Counted from the stretch's first letter, positions 31,559-42,802 are shown. The stretch: 64,000 nucleotides of DNA from Limnephilus marmoratus (GCA_917880885.1 OU862917.1:26462104-26526103), one strand, 5' to 3'. Notes: generated from the letters alone by a model not told the origin. Program-made: numbers and translations.

Positions 31559-33278
31559 CTCTCTTAGAAAAAACAAACAAGGTTTACCCATCTCAATGCA
31601 CTTCAAAGAAAAGATTAGCACTGATATGAAAGTGAAGGTTAACTATTTTGCTGATTATTTCAAAAGTGTCTATGACGAAAATATCCCAGACAATTATGTA
31701 CCACCTCCTTCCCTTAATGAGAGCATACATATCCCTGCTGTTCACATCAATATAAACGACGTTATAACTAAAATTAAATCTCTAGACAAAAACAAGAAGG
31801 CCGGACCTGACAATGTGCATCCCAATATACTTATTAATTGCATTGTTTCACTGGCTGAGCCAATTTGTTTATTGTTTAATCAATCCCTCAACACAGGATG
31901 CTTCCCTGACATTTGGAAACGTTGTTATCTAACACCTATATTAAAAAAGGGTGATAAAAGTGATATCACTAACTATAGACCAATATGTAAGCTATCTGTA
32001 ATCCCAAAACTCTTTGAAAAACTATTGCTTGATCAAATTTCCCCATGTATTAACCATCTCATTGTTCCAAATCAACACGGATTTTTGTCGGGCAGATCAA
32101 CTCTAACAAATCTTTCGTTATATGAAAACTATATATCAAACGCATTAGCTAACAAAACTCAAGTCGATTCTATTTATACGGATTTCATCAAGGCCTTCGA
32201 CAAAGTTTGCCATAAAATTCTACTGGCTAAGTTACGGAAGCTAGGTATTGATGGAAAACTTTTAGACTGGTTTGCAAGCTATCTATCTGACAGAGTACTA
32301 CTTGTTAAAATAAATTTGTTCCTTTCCAATCAATTTATAGCTACCAGTGGTGTACCACAAGGGTCTCATTTAGGCCCAATTTTGTTTCTTCTGTTTATAA
32401 ACGATATTGTTGATATATTTGATAAAGATGTAAATGTGTTGCTTTTTGCAGATGATTTGAAAATATTTAAAATAATTAAAACTGTTGAAGATTGTCTCTG
32501 TCTACAGAATAATTTACACAAGTTAATTAATTGGTGTTCTGTTAACAAACTTTTTCTGAACATAAATAAGTGTCATGCAATAAGATTTTACAGAATAAGC
32601 CAACCAATTATTCATCCGTATGTACTCAATAACTCTACCCTTACCTCTGTCGAAGAAATTAACGACCTGGGCATAATTTTTGACTCTAAATTAAACTTTA
32701 TATCCCATATAAACACAATCGGTAATAAAGGAATGAAAATGCTTGGCTTCATTCTTCGAAATTCCAGAGGTTTTAGAAATATTTCAACACTAAAAATTTT
32801 GTATACATCCTTAGTACGTAGTCAAGTCGAATATAACTCCTCGATCTGGTCCCCCCATTTTAAAATTCATTCAGATTCAATCGAAAAAATTCAACATAAA
32901 TTTCTAAGACATATTAATTTTAAACTCGGTATTCCCATTGAAAACATTAACTACAATTACTTGCTGATAGAATTAAATTTATTAAAACTCTCAGATCGAA
33001 GAATTATATCCGACTTAATATTTATGTTCAAAATTGTAAATGGTAGCATAGACAGTCCTGATTTAACTAAGCTCATTGAATTTCATATTCCCACGAGAAC
33101 TACTCGATCTAAAATCCTGTTTAAATGTAACAATAATAAGACTGAGTATACTAAACACTCCCTTTTACCTAGGTTACATGATGTTACTAATAGATATGCA
33201 GATATTGCAGATCTATTTAACTGCACGGAAAGTAGGTACAAGAGGGCTATGCTATCAAATCTTTTTAGTCATTATTAA
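31559..33278 (+). pseudogene. LINE D ORF2, reverse transcriptase part (after Gypsy insertion)
   Basis: The frame that was cut at 26358 resumes exactly at the second copy of the target site, so the Gypsy insertion is what broke this gene. It encodes KKAGPDNVHPNIL, LTPILKKGDKSDITNYRPI, the DFIKAFDKVCH region, TSGVPQGSHLGPILFLLFIN and LLFADDLKIF with the FADD catalytic motif (aspartates at 32451-32456), then a C-terminal region ending LSNLFSHY and a stop. The domain order is that of Jockey-clade LINEs. The frame is open throughout. A relative at 43.3-44.7 kb shows the same order. Confidence 0.9.
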
Positions 33279-33444
33279 TTCTATTTGTACTATAGATTTT
33301 TGTACGTAATTGTCTCTCTGGTGTCATTTCTAATTCAAATGCCACAATCATTTGTTAAACTATTTTTTTTTATTATTTCTATATTACTATTTTTCATTTT
33401 GTGACATGTAATCAGTTCTTATGGTATATGTATACCGTTGAAAT

Positions 33445-33464
33445 TAAATAAATAAATAAATAAA
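33445..33464 (+). repeat. (AAAT)n tail of LINE D
   Basis: Five TAAA-type units close the 3' UTR, typical of Jockey-like elements that end in short tandem repeats instead of poly(A). Confidence 0.85.
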
Positions 33465-33466
33465 CA

Positions 33467-34112
33467 GTTAATCATCAACGTCAAATTGAAAAAATAAATA
33501 CTTAATAAGTTAGTTTTGATAAAATCTTTGATGTTGGATCTATTTTGGCTGGTAATCCAGGACTTGGTGTCAGATTTATATTTAAGATACATTGTGTTTT
33601 GTCTAATTGCCAGTGGAAGTGTATTATATAGTTTTGTTGCAAAGTATCTAAAATTTCTTTGGCCAAAGGTTGTTTTAGCAAAAGGGATAAGTAGGAGATT
33701 ATGCCCTTTGGTTCTAGTATCGCGAGCAGTTTGGACATTTTCAAAGGTAGTTCTGTGTTTGAAGAGGTATGCTAATATGTTTTTGGCATAAATTTGCCTA
33801 ATGTCCAAGACACAGATTCTCCTAAAGATTTCATCCGAACTGCTTGTGATCGGTAGTTTTAATAAAATCTTAATAATTAGTTTCTGGGCTTTAAAGATCG
33901 GGTCAATGGCGGCATCGTTTGCTCCTCCCCAGGCTATAATACCGTATTCAATTAGAGATTGACATAGAGCATAGTGAATTGTTTTGAGTTGATTCAAGTT
34001 TAAAAAGTTGCGAGTATGTCTAAAGAAGTATATTGATTTTCTATGTTTGTTTGCTGTAGTGATAATGTGTTCTTTCCACTTTAAATTGCTGTCAAAGATA
34101 ATACCTGTATTT
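33467..34112 (-). pseudogene. LINE family A, antisense fragment cut by LINE D
   Basis: The minus strand has FDSNLKWKEHI near 34100, then HYALCQSLIEYGIIAWGGA, AQKLIIKILLKLPI and KLYNTLPLAIRQ. This is the same C-terminal region as in the other family A copies, without catalytic motifs. Its frame runs into the (AAAT)n tail of LINE D, so its own 3' end is absent here. It is the best-preserved antisense copy of family A. Confidence 0.75.
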
Positions 34113-34435
34113 GATTTTAGTCACCCGTTCTAAGTTAGGGCAATCTCAAATATTAGCATTAGTCAGGGGGCAAGCACTTTGATTTACTGGGATACTTAAG
34201 GATACTTAATATGTTTTATACTTTGGTATTCGGCGGTACATCTAAACCGACTGCATATTGTACATAAGTATGCCCGGGGGCCAATTGTCGGCGGATCTAA
34301 TATATGGCTACTATATAAATAGATCTAATAAAAAACTAATCTGTAAAATATAGGGATCGATTAGTAATTTAATTTATACCGATGGTAAATTACTCGTAAT
34401 AAAAAATCGTGTGTTTATTATTCGACTTTTTTTAC

Positions 34436-34486
34436 ATTAGCTCCACGCAGTAGGACCACAGGAAAATTTATTCTTTTTTTTATTTA
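34436..34486 (-). repeat. SINE2 3'-end piece, split from 34918-35215
   Basis: TTTACATTAGCTCCACGCAG and a degraded ACCACAGGAAAATTTATTC correspond to the SINE2 3' end in reverse. The rest of the same copy lies beyond an inserted LINE tail. Confidence 0.65.
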
Positions 34487-34917
34487 TCTATAAAAATTAT
34501 GTTTACATTGGGTTTTTCGATGCCTATCTCATTAGGATATACCTGTGTCGAGACAGGCGATAACACATGGACATCCATATACAAAGTACAATATTCTTAT
34601 AATAAATAAATAATAAATATCTCTCACGGTCTATGTCAATTAATCTATGTCACAGACTTTTTACTTTTCCTAGAGGCAGGACCAACCTACCAATGGTTAT
34701 GCCTCTGGGGAGAATGACCTCACTATTAAACCTTTCTTCTGAAATTGACATGTTTCAATCGAACTACAATCATTTCAAGAGCGAAATAAAGGTATTCTTT
34801 AGCACCTGTCATTATTAATGTACCTATATAATTAATGTATTACACTATTAACTAAAAATTGTGAAATGTAATTGGATATATATGTTAACTGTTTTTCACA
34901 ATAAAAAAATAAATAAG
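34487..34917 (+). mobile_element. LINE 3'-end fragment inserted in SINE2
   Basis: The frame at 34633-34818 encodes RTNLPMVMPLGRMTSLLNLS and DMFQSNYNHFKSEIKVFF, a typical extreme C-terminus of Jockey/R1-group ORF2. The 3' UTR ends in AATAAAAAAATAAATAAG. It separates two pieces of one SINE2 copy. Confidence 0.65.
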
Positions 34918-35215
34918 TTTGGGAATGCTATGTGGAAGGCATTTTTAAAGAAAGGAAGAAGAGGAAGTTCTGGGTAGAAATAGTTATGAGGGGTGAGTAG
35001 GAATCTGGGGGTCAGTGTCTCAAGGAGTGACGGACGTATGAATTCATCCTTCCCACTGCGGTCTCTGTAATCCGGCCCGCCATGCAGTAGGTAGGCAAAT
35101 CCATTCGCCGCCAAGTCATAGGCATACCTCACCCCATGAACCCAGGCACCCCTGCTAAGTCGCCAAACGTAGCGAAGCACTAGGGGTGATTTAAGTCAGA
35201 GGTGTTTTGTTGTCC
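34918..35215 (-). repeat. SINE2 copy, remaining part
   Basis: TTTGGGAATGCTATGTGGAA, GGAATCTGGGGGTCAGTGTC, GACGGACGTATGAATTCATC, ACCCCATGAACCCAGGCACC and TAAGTCGCCAAACGTAGCGA follow the SINE2 order in reverse. Confidence 0.8.
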
Positions 35216-35254
35216 AATACGAAACATGAAATTTCGCTATAAATAATATTCGCT

Positions 35255-35575
35255 AGTTGAGGGTATGTTGTGAGGCTGAAGGTAGTGGGAAAGGAAGGAG
35301 ATGGGGAAGAGGAAGGTGGGGAAGTACCTGGCTATTCAGATCTGGTCAAAGTCATTTCAAGCAATGTTTCAATTCTGAATGGTGGTCTTACACCAATGCT
35401 ACACTGAGAGAATCTTCCACTCTGGAACGTGCCGGAAATATACTATATATTTTTAAATTAATTAATTGTGAAAAAACATAAATTAATCAAATAAAAATTA
35501 TTTGCGCACGACGAAATTAGATCCCGCGACCTTCGAATTGCAAGTTAAGAGCGTTGCCCCTCTATCATGGAGGCC
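35255..35575 (-). repeat. SINE1 copy, antisense, 3' end missing
   Basis: GTATGTTGTGAGGCTGAAGG, CTGGCTATTCAGATCTGGTC and GAATGGTGGTCTTACACC are followed by a degraded tRNA-like head near 35520-35575 (ATCCCGCGACCTTCG). Confidence 0.75.
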
Positions 35576-36630
35576 ATTATTTAATTATTGTTTTTATTTA
35601 ATGTCTTAATTTAAAGCGTTTTATCGTTGTTAGCGTTACAACCACGGACATATGAATATATCTGGACCTGCCCTAAGTGATAAAAACGTATTATTTCCCC
35701 CTCGCCATGGAACCGGCTGGAGCTCCTCCTTGGCGCCAGTTCGCCCCATGTGGAGGGGATAGAGAATCGCTTGAATCTAAAATGTGTGACGTCATCATTC
35801 TTGCCGTGAGCAGCGCGAAGCTAACATCTATACATTTAACGAAAAAATAACACGCCAAACAGAGCTTGTGCTATACAACATACCTACATATCAATGTGCA
35901 CATAGCGAATGTGGGCGGTTCCTTAGTGTGCTCGTCGCTGGTTACAGGGGTAAGTAAATTATGAAACATTTGTAAAAGTGTCTTAACTAAACACGGCAAC
36001 AAAATATTGCTATGTGAAAACGAGCGAATCTTTTTGGGGTGTACATTTGGCCTACGCAAATATTTTATTATCGTGGCAAGCAATTCGCGCTCCCATGTAA
36101 AAAGGTCTATTCATTCAAAGCAGATTTTGGTTTTAAGAACTAAATGGTGATATTATAATGCGAGATGCCTATATACTGTCAGATTGATTTTTCAACTAAT
36201 CACAGTCTTCTTCCCCTCTTCGCCCCCCCATAGTTTGGTTTTACCCTTCACCTGTATCTTCTGGTCTATCCATTTGGATGTCTATGGTTACAACACATTA
36301 AATTAAAACATTAAATTTCTTTAAGTTAAGTTTTAAGTTTAAGTTAGTAAGTACTCGTATTGGCGTGTGACAAGCTATTTATTATTTTCATATTACTTAG
36401 ACGTATTTATTTAATTTGTTGAATGATCCAAAAGGCAAAAATTTTACAAAAGCATTATTTTCTGAAATTATCTGAAAATGAGATAAAATTGCCTTTATCG
36501 ACAATTGTGTAATCATTTGAAGAGCACAAGTAAATACATACACGTCATATTATTGTGATAACAAGTCACTCGGCTTTCCTTCATCATCATCGACATCAAT
36601 CATTATGACTATATTGGAAATATTTTTTTT
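35576..36630. other. Non-coding stretch, no gene seen
   Basis: Includes a somewhat GC-richer part near 35690-35770 (CATGGAACCGGCTGGAGCTC) without a convincing frame. No feature is supported. Confidence 0.4.
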
Positions 36631-36757
36631 TTTAAGTGAAAACTTCTTTAGCACCGTTGTGATGTGAAACTCGATGAAACGGAAGCAAACGACACTAAAA
36701 AGAGACAAACCCATACATCTATAATCTATAGGATTTAGCCTGCGAGAGAATGAGATA
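36631..36757 (+). repeat. Interspersed repeat X, left part
   Basis: AAGTGAAAACTTCTTTAGCA, CGTTGTGATGTGAAACTCG, ACACTAAAAAGAGACAAACC and AGCCTGCGAGAGAATGAGAT match repeat X. An insertion of about 345 bp follows. Confidence 0.7.
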
Positions 36758-37103
36758 GCAACAAAATATTTATTTATTTCACGTCTACTCGCTTCCTATA
36801 TAATACGATAAATCCACGGTCCCACGCAAGTCTCCTTTGGTCTAGTGATATAAAGAGCCTGACGAACCTTGGCAGCCAGACATTCAGCGGACCAAAACAA
36901 AAAAAAAATCCAAGATCAAAATCCAATCTTCAAACCACTCCAAAATGAATAGGTAAAGAAAACATAAAAGAAAGCGACACCTAGCGACTCCGAAGAAGAA
37001 AACACAAAAATTACAAGATGACCAAATGTACCTACACGAAAAGGTGCGCTGCAATTTGACGACAAAAAAATTAAAAAAATCATTCTTCACATTAATAAAA
37101 AAG
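36758..37103. other. Unclassified insertion within repeat X
   Basis: Separates the two halves of repeat X. It has no coding signal. ACGCAAGTCTCCTTTGGTC near 36823 has a superficial tRNA-like look, but no B box follows. Confidence 0.4.
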
Positions 37104-37175
37104 TGCTTCGTAGACTTTATACTTTACTTTTCTGCAGGTTTTAATTCTACTGCGTGTAAATTACACACTCTGATT
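37104..37175 (+). repeat. Interspersed repeat X, right part
   Basis: AAGTGCTTCGTAGACTTTAT, TTCTACTGCGTGTAAATTAC and ACACTCTGATTTTTTT match the end of repeat X. Confidence 0.65.
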
Positions 37176-38142
37176 TTTTTATGTTACATAGCTTCTTAAG
37201 AGGGCATTACCAGAGAAAGCCGGAAATACGTCATTTTCAAAAAAGTTTTTAGACGTATTGACTCTTTTCCACAAAAAAATATAAATGGATTTCGAAAGAT
37301 TGTTCTTTTATCTTGCATTCGTATGTAATAAATTTTTAGATTTTTTAAAATTTTTTAGTATAATAAGGTTATTTCATAGGTCGTTGGCAGATTTGTTAAA
37401 TTTTCAAAAAAGTTTTTTTATTATACCACACCCATTTCAAATAATGTAATCATGCAGTAAAATAAATCAATATATTATCTAGCAAAGTTATGTATTAGAA
37501 TTTTAATTTTAGTTTCAATAAAATCATTAAAAAATATGTACGTACATGTGTTTCTTGACGAAAATTGGTCCATTTGTGTATTTATTTGCGCACTTACAAA
37601 CTAATATATTTCAAATTTTTTTAACATTCTTATTAAATTTAGACAATTTTGAAAAATGATAAATACTTATAATCAAAAAATAACTACAAAAAGTACACTA
37701 TTTTAATAGTTTTATCATCACGCCTTTCAGCATTTTTGGATGAAGGTATAAATTAAAGCTAATTTGGATTGAAATAAATTCGATATTGAGTTATAATTTA
37801 AAAAAGCTGGTACGGAGAATAATTAATCTTTCTCATTGTAACCGCCCTGCAAGATCGGAAGAACAACCTTCGACGAAATGTGGATTTTCGTCCGCTGGCT
37901 GGTTAAACGCTCTTAACGGCCCTCCACGTCAGCGATCAAATTCCTTTGATAGTTTTACGAAATTCAAGGATCAATCAAATACAGATCGCAAAAAAATCTT
38001 ATTTATGCCACAAAATGATGGAACAACTCTTAAAAAAATCTTATTAATCTTAATATTGCAACAAAATTGAGCATCTCTGCTACCCTAACATAGATAATAA
38101 ACACATACCTGTTTCTAACGATTCCCACTATAATATTTCTAA
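37176..38142. other. Non-coding stretch, no gene seen
   Basis: AT-rich. A frame at 37786-38070 is open, but nothing in it is recognisable. Confidence 0.4.
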
Positions 38143-38531
38143 CTAGCTTGTACCCGGCATGCGTTGCTATGCCATTTAATAAAGAAATTGTTTCTCCCTG
38201 CGTGTCATTTCCCATTCCTCCCGTTCCCCTTCCGCCTCCCCTTCTTCACCCCTTACCCTCTCGCGTTCCCACTCCGTCACCTCCACCTTCCCTCTCCCCA
38301 CTCCACTCCCCCCTTTCCCCCGTCCCGCGAACGCCTATCAATAGTGCCACCAATAGCAATTTTTTTATACAAATTTCATAATGCCAGAGCTCATCAGAAG
38401 TCTTATACAAACCTTGTCCTGACAATAACGGACACACAAAAAAAATATCCAATTTGGTGCAGTCGTTCGAAAGTTATGCGCGTACATACATTTCGACGAT
38501 TCATTTTTATTTATATAGATATAGATATAGA
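38143..38531 (-). mobile_element. Non-autonomous Helitron, copy 2
   Basis: The minus-strand 3' end is CTAG at 38143-38146, preceded by the GGCAT/ATGCC hairpin. The 5' end lies in the ATAGATATAGATATAG repeat near 38531. The purine-rich tract is shorter than in the 41-kb copies. Confidence 0.8.
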
Positions 38532-38606
38532 TTTGTAACAGATAAATAAATGTTTTAGGTACTCATCTATTTATTTATTAAACGCCAGTAGCGCTTTCAC
38601 ATATTT

Positions 38607-39251
38607 TTGTTTGAAAATAATTTTAATATTTGCATAATATTAAAAACAACAAACACAATCAAATATTTAGGAGTCATTATCGATAAAAATTTGAAATGGA
38701 AGGAACAAATTTGTCAAGTTGTAAAAAAAATTATAAAATTGATCTATATATTTTTAAGAATCAGAAATTTTTTATCTGTAAAAAACTTATATCTAATATA
38801 TTACGCTTTGGTTCAATCAACTTTACAATATGCTATCATTAGCTGGGGATCCGCATACAAAACTAATCTTTCCCCAATTGAAGTTGTGCAGAGGCTAATA
38901 ATTAAAATCATATTAAAAAAACCTTCTGACTACCCAACGGATCAATTATTTAAGGAATTCCAAGTACCATCTTTCAAAGATCTATACAATAGAAATGCAT
39001 TGATTCAAATTATAAAAGAAAAAGAAAAGTATCAATTTATAACTGAAAACCGTACTAGACATAAATATATTTTTTCATGCCCAAAATTAAACACTTCCTT
39101 TGCACAAAATTATTATACTTATCAAGGAAGACTTATTTTCAACCGATTACCGGATGAAATTAGAAAAATTAATGATAAAATCCAATTAATAAACACTGTA
39201 AAAAAATATTTTAAAGATAATCTCAAAAAAAAAAAAACAGTTTCCGACTAA
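38607..39251 (+). pseudogene. LINE family A, sense fragment, longest open copy
   Basis: Encodes KYLGVIIDKNLKWKEQI, IYYALVQSTLQYAIISWGSA, VVQRLIIKIILKKPSDYPTD, FKEFQVPSFKDLYNRNALIQ and LIFNRLPDEIRKINDK, ending shortly after an A-rich stretch. This is the region after the RT catalytic core, with no FADD/YADD motif, so the copy is 5' truncated. The frame is open for more than 200 codons. The 3' UTR seems to reach about 39610 and contains TTCCATGGAAGAGTGGTA. Confidence 0.8.
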
Positions 39252-39620
39252 TCTAATCTCAAGAGCAACTACTTATAACTCAGTTTCCAAGTGATACTCC
39301 ATTCTTCAAATAAGTTAAATTTTGTATTGTTTTTAGCAACTAATTACAATAATTCTAGACACATTATCCAAACAGTAAAATTGTTTTGATAGTAGATAAA
39401 TACTTATAATTACATATCACCGAACTTACAACTTATTGTTTTTTACATTCACATTGTAATTTAAGAACTTAAATATAGCATTAAAAAATGTACACTACTC
39501 TTCCAGACACAAGCTAACGCTTCCATGGAAGAGTGGTATTAACATATTTGAATATGAACATGTAAGCAAATTAATACATCATCTAAATGTACATTATATT
39601 TTATATGCTAAAAAATAATT

Positions 39621-39624
<4 letters not shown>

Positions 39625-39682
<58 letters not shown>

Positions 39683-39708
39683 AATATATATATATATATA
39701 TATATATT
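39625..39708. repeat. (TA)n microsatellite
   Basis: An almost pure TA run with one TTTTAA interruption, directly before MITE M1. Confidence 0.95.
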
Positions 39709-40041
39709 GATCGTCCATTTGATTAGTCAGACTTCTCTAAATACTTCGAGATAATGATGAAAGCAAAATTCGAATGATCACCATAAATGAAATTATCATT
39801 TACACTTGTCTGTGTTTTACATATTGAATATGCTAAGAAATAGCACCGGGAAGCATAATGGTTCCAATATATAATTTTTTTTGTTTATTTCACTATAAGT
39901 TTTTGGGCATTATAATTGATTTGGTGGTTTTTATTAATAATCTGAGTATTGTACCAGAAATAGGGTACACTTTTACATATAACTGCAAACTCAATTCAAA
40001 TTTGTATTTTTCGGAGATGTCTGACTAATCGATGTGTCAAT
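39709..40041 (-). mobile_element. MITE family M1, second copy
   Basis: Starts GATCGTCCATTTGATTAGTC and ends CTGACTAATCGATGTGTC, matching the reverse complement of the element at 2775-3146, including internal AAGCAAAATTCGAATG and CTGTGTTTTACATA strings. The right TIR is more diverged. Confidence 0.75.
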
Positions 40042-40075
40042 TTATATTTAGCCTTTTACCTCTATTCATTTTTAG

Positions 40076-40677
40076 TATCTGGGCTCACTAATCCACAGAG
40101 ACGGAGGATGTGCAGCGGATGTCATCCATAGAATAGGTGTGGGATGGATTAAATTTAGATCCGTAACAGGAATATTGTGTGACTCCAAAATGCCTATAAA
40201 ACTGAAAGGAAAGATATATCAGACTATTGTAAGACCCGCAATAATGTATGGCTCCGAATGCTGGACTATGTACAACTCCTACTCTAGACAACTTGAAACA
40301 GCAGAAATGCGAATGCTTAGATGGTCGGCAGGAGTGTCACTAAACGATAAGATCAAAAGTTCACGCATTCGTGGTGCCTGCCTGGGTGTCACAGACATAA
40401 ATAGTAAGCTGGAAGAACGACAGTTGAGATGGTATGGACACATAAGACGGAGACCATCAGACCACACAGTGAGGCAGGCAATGTCTATGGAGCTTCATCG
40501 ACAGTCATCCAGAGGAAGACCAAAGAATTCCTGGATGACTCAATGTTCCAAAATTCTTCAGAGAAACGGCCTGGATGAAGGCGATACCCAGAACAGAAGA
40601 TATTACAACCTGAGAACGAGAAGAGCCGACCCCAACAGCCTACCTAGGCAATGAGTTGGGGCAGCGCAAGGAAGAAG
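40076..40677 (+). pseudogene. RTE-like LINE C-terminal fragment with 18-bp target duplication
   Basis: Encodes GWIKFRSVTGILCDSKMPIK, KGKIYQTIVRPAIMYGSECW, AEMRMLRWSAGVSLNDKI and LRWYGHIRRR, a familiar end of RTE/BovB-type ORF2, up to a stop at 40652-40654. It is flanked by ACCTCTATTCATTTTTAG at 40058-40075 and 40678-40695, an 18-bp duplication typical of target-primed reverse transcription. The other arm of the inverted duplication lacks it and shows the empty site. It is a 5'-truncated, inactive copy. Confidence 0.9.
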
Positions 40678-40845
40678 ACCTCTATTCATTTTTAGGTAGC
40701 CTCTAATACATTTTTGTGCTCTAATACGCATACTTATAAATACTGCAGTACTCCTTTTATTATTTGACTAGCGCAGACACGTGAAAAATCACGGGATTTT
40801 AATTGCAGAATTTGAAAGTATTTATCTTCTATTTTCTTCTACATA

Positions 40846-41309
40846 TCTATATATATATATAAATAAAAATGAATCGCCGAAATGTATGTACGCGATTAAC
40901 TTCCGAACGACTGCACCAAATTGGCTAAATCTTTTTTTTGTATGTTCGTTATTTTTAGGACAAGGTTTGTATAAAGCTCTGGCATTATGAAATTTGTGTA
41001 AAAAATTGCAATAGGTGGCACGCGAGCTGTTTGAAAACTGAATGTATCGGGACTGAATGTATGGAATGCAGGAGCGTGGAGGGGGGAGGGGAGAGGGGGA
41101 ACTCGGAAGGGGGGTTCGGGGGACGACCGAAAGGGGGAGTGGAGTGGGAAGACGGAAGGTTGAGGAGGCGGAGTGGGAACGCGAGAGGGGAAGGGGACGC
41201 GGGAGAGGAAGGGGAGGCGGAAGGGGAATGGGACAAATGGGAAAGGACACACAGGGAGAAACAATTTCTTTATTAAATGGCACAGCAACGCATGCCGGGA
41301 ACAAGCTAG
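40846..41309 (+). mobile_element. Non-autonomous Helitron, copy 3
   Basis: Begins TCTATATATATATATAAATA after A and ends CAAGCTAG before T. Near the 3' end, GGCA...ATGCC flank a loop. It has 464 bp with a strongly G-rich sense strand. The terminal GCATGCCGGGAACAAGCTAG is shared with the other copies. Confidence 0.85.
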
Positions 41310-41750
41310 TATTATTATATATAAATAAAAATGAATCGCCGAAATGTATGTACGCGAATAACTTCTGAACGACTGCACCAAATTGCATAAATCTTTTTTT
41401 GTATGTTCGTTATTTTTAGGACAAGGTTTATATAAAACTACTAGTGAGCTCATTATGAAATTTGTATAAAAAAATTGCAATAGGTGGCACGCGAGCTGTT
41501 TGAAAACTGAATATACAGGGACTGAAAGTATGGAATGAGGGAGGGGGGAAGGGGGTTCGCGGTACGGGGGAAGGGGGGGAGTGGAATGGGGAGAGGGAAG
41601 GTGGATGAGGCGGAGTAGGAACGCAAAAGGGAAGTGCACGCGGGAGAAGAAGGGGAGGCGGAAGGGGAACGGGACGAATGGGAAAGAACACGCAGGGAGA
41701 TACAATTTCTTTATTCAATGGCATGGCAACGCATGCCGGGAACCAGCTAG
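41310..41750 (+). mobile_element. Non-autonomous Helitron, copy 4, head-to-tail with copy 3
   Basis: Starts within a few bases of the CTAG of copy 3 (TATATAAATAAAAATGAATC) and ends CCAGCTAG at 41747-41750. Direct head-to-tail arrangement is known for Helitrons and fits rolling-circle replication. Confidence 0.85.
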
Positions 41751-41781
41751 TAAAAATATATTTGACTCAGAATTAATAATA

Positions 41782-42245
41782 CTAGCTGGTTCCCGGCATG
41801 CGTTGCTGTGCCATTTAATAAATAAATTGTTTCTCCCTGTGTGTCCTTTCCCATTTGTCCCATTCCCCTTCCGCCTCCCCTTCCTCTCCCGCGTCCCCCT
41901 CCCCTCTCGCGTTCCCACTCCGCCTCCTCAACCTTCCGTCTTCCCACTCCATTCCCCCTTTCGGTCGTCCCCCGAACCCTCCTTCCGAGTTCCCCCTCTC
42001 CCCTCCCCCCTCAACGCTCCTGCATTCCATACATTCAGTCCCGATACATTAAGTTTTAAAACAGCTCGCGTGCCACCTGTTGCAATTTTTTTATACAAAT
42101 TTTATAATGCCAGAGCTCACCAATAGTTTTATACAAACCTTGTCCTGACAATATCGAACACAACAATAAAAGAATTATCTAATTTGGTGCAGTCGTTCGG
42201 AAGTTATGCGCGTACATACATTTCGGGGATTCATTTTTATTTATA
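41782..42245 (-). mobile_element. Non-autonomous Helitron, copy 5, right arm
   Basis: Inverse counterpart of copy 3. The minus-strand 3' end is CTAG at 41782-41785; the 5' side degrades into GAAA and GAAGAA repeats (42245-42310). Confidence 0.85.
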
Positions 42246-42475
42246 GAAAGAAAGAAAGAAGAAGAGATATATAATATATATACATATAGATATAAAGAAG
42301 AAGATAGAAGATAAATACTTTCAAATTCTGCAATTAAAATCCCGCGATTTTTCACGCGTCTGCGCTAGTCAAATAATAAAAGGAGTACTGCAGTATTTGT
42401 AAGTGTGCGTATTAGAGCACACAAATGTATTAGAGGCTACCTAAAAATGAATAGAGGTAAAAGGCTAAATATACT

Positions 42476-42790
42476 ATATCAGTATATTTAAGGGTATATA
42501 GTGATGCTGTGCTGTTGTAGTTCGTATTAGTGGTACGGTTAGTCCTCCAACAAAAATAATTCTTTTGCTAATATTTAACTGTCGAATATTATAATTATCA
42601 AAGAAATCTAAGTAATTGAAGTGCCCCCCAAGCCACGATTCCATATTGTAGTACAGAATGCACGAGTGCAAAATAAATATCTTTTAGCATTTTTGATGAT
42701 ACAGTTTTTCTAAGTCTAAAAACTATATATGGATGAGTTTTCTCATTCTGTCTACTGTAGAGTTTAATTTTCCCAGTGAAGGAAACTTCA
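42476..42790 (-). pseudogene. LINE family A, antisense fragment
   Basis: The minus strand encodes IIFVGGLTVPLIRTTTAQHH and a WLGGHFNYLDFFDN segment, the same ending as the copies at 1.6 and 53.7 kb. The 3' part stops at the edge of the inverted duplication; the 5' part stops where SINE1 begins. Confidence 0.7.
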
Positions 42791-42802
42791 ACAAGCTAGA
42801 AG

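Larger units (their letters stand above)
24240..33466 (+). mobile_element. Jockey-like LINE D, split by a Gypsy element
   Basis: Comprises a 5' region, ORF1, ORF2 and a 3' UTR ending in an (AAAT)n tail (33445-33464). The 5' edge is uncertain (near 24240-24260). Without the 5,200-bp Gypsy insertion it would be about 4 kb, a normal Jockey length. The tail abuts an antisense LINE A coding region, so D probably inserted into a LINE A copy. Confidence 0.8.
40042..42475. repeat. Inverted duplication with Helitrons
   Basis: The left arm (40042-41309, minus the inserted RTE copy) and right arm (41782-42475) are inverse copies at high identity. Both contain CTCTATTCATTTTTAGGTAG, TACTGCAGTACTCCTTTTAT, TTTGACTAGCGCAGAC and TTGCAGAATTTGAAAGTATT, and both carry a Helitron at the same place. 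The centre is a further Helitron. The duplication therefore probably arose after the first Helitron inserted. Confidence 0.85.

Noticed and set aside
33419..33466. Coding end of the antisense LINE A protein (residues after FFNLTLMIN)
   Set aside because: These codons are the antisense of LINE D's (AAAT)n tail, so the frame only runs through by chance.
39625..39708. Centromeric or telomeric repeat
   Set aside because: A simple TA microsatellite of ordinary length, not an arthropod telomere motif such as TTAGG.
40822..42126. Long proline-, serine-, arginine- or glycine-rich open frames on both strands
   Set aside because: They are translations of the purine/pyrimidine tract of the Helitrons (also at 5547-5943 and 38148-38538). 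Low complexity and openness on both strands show they are not genes.
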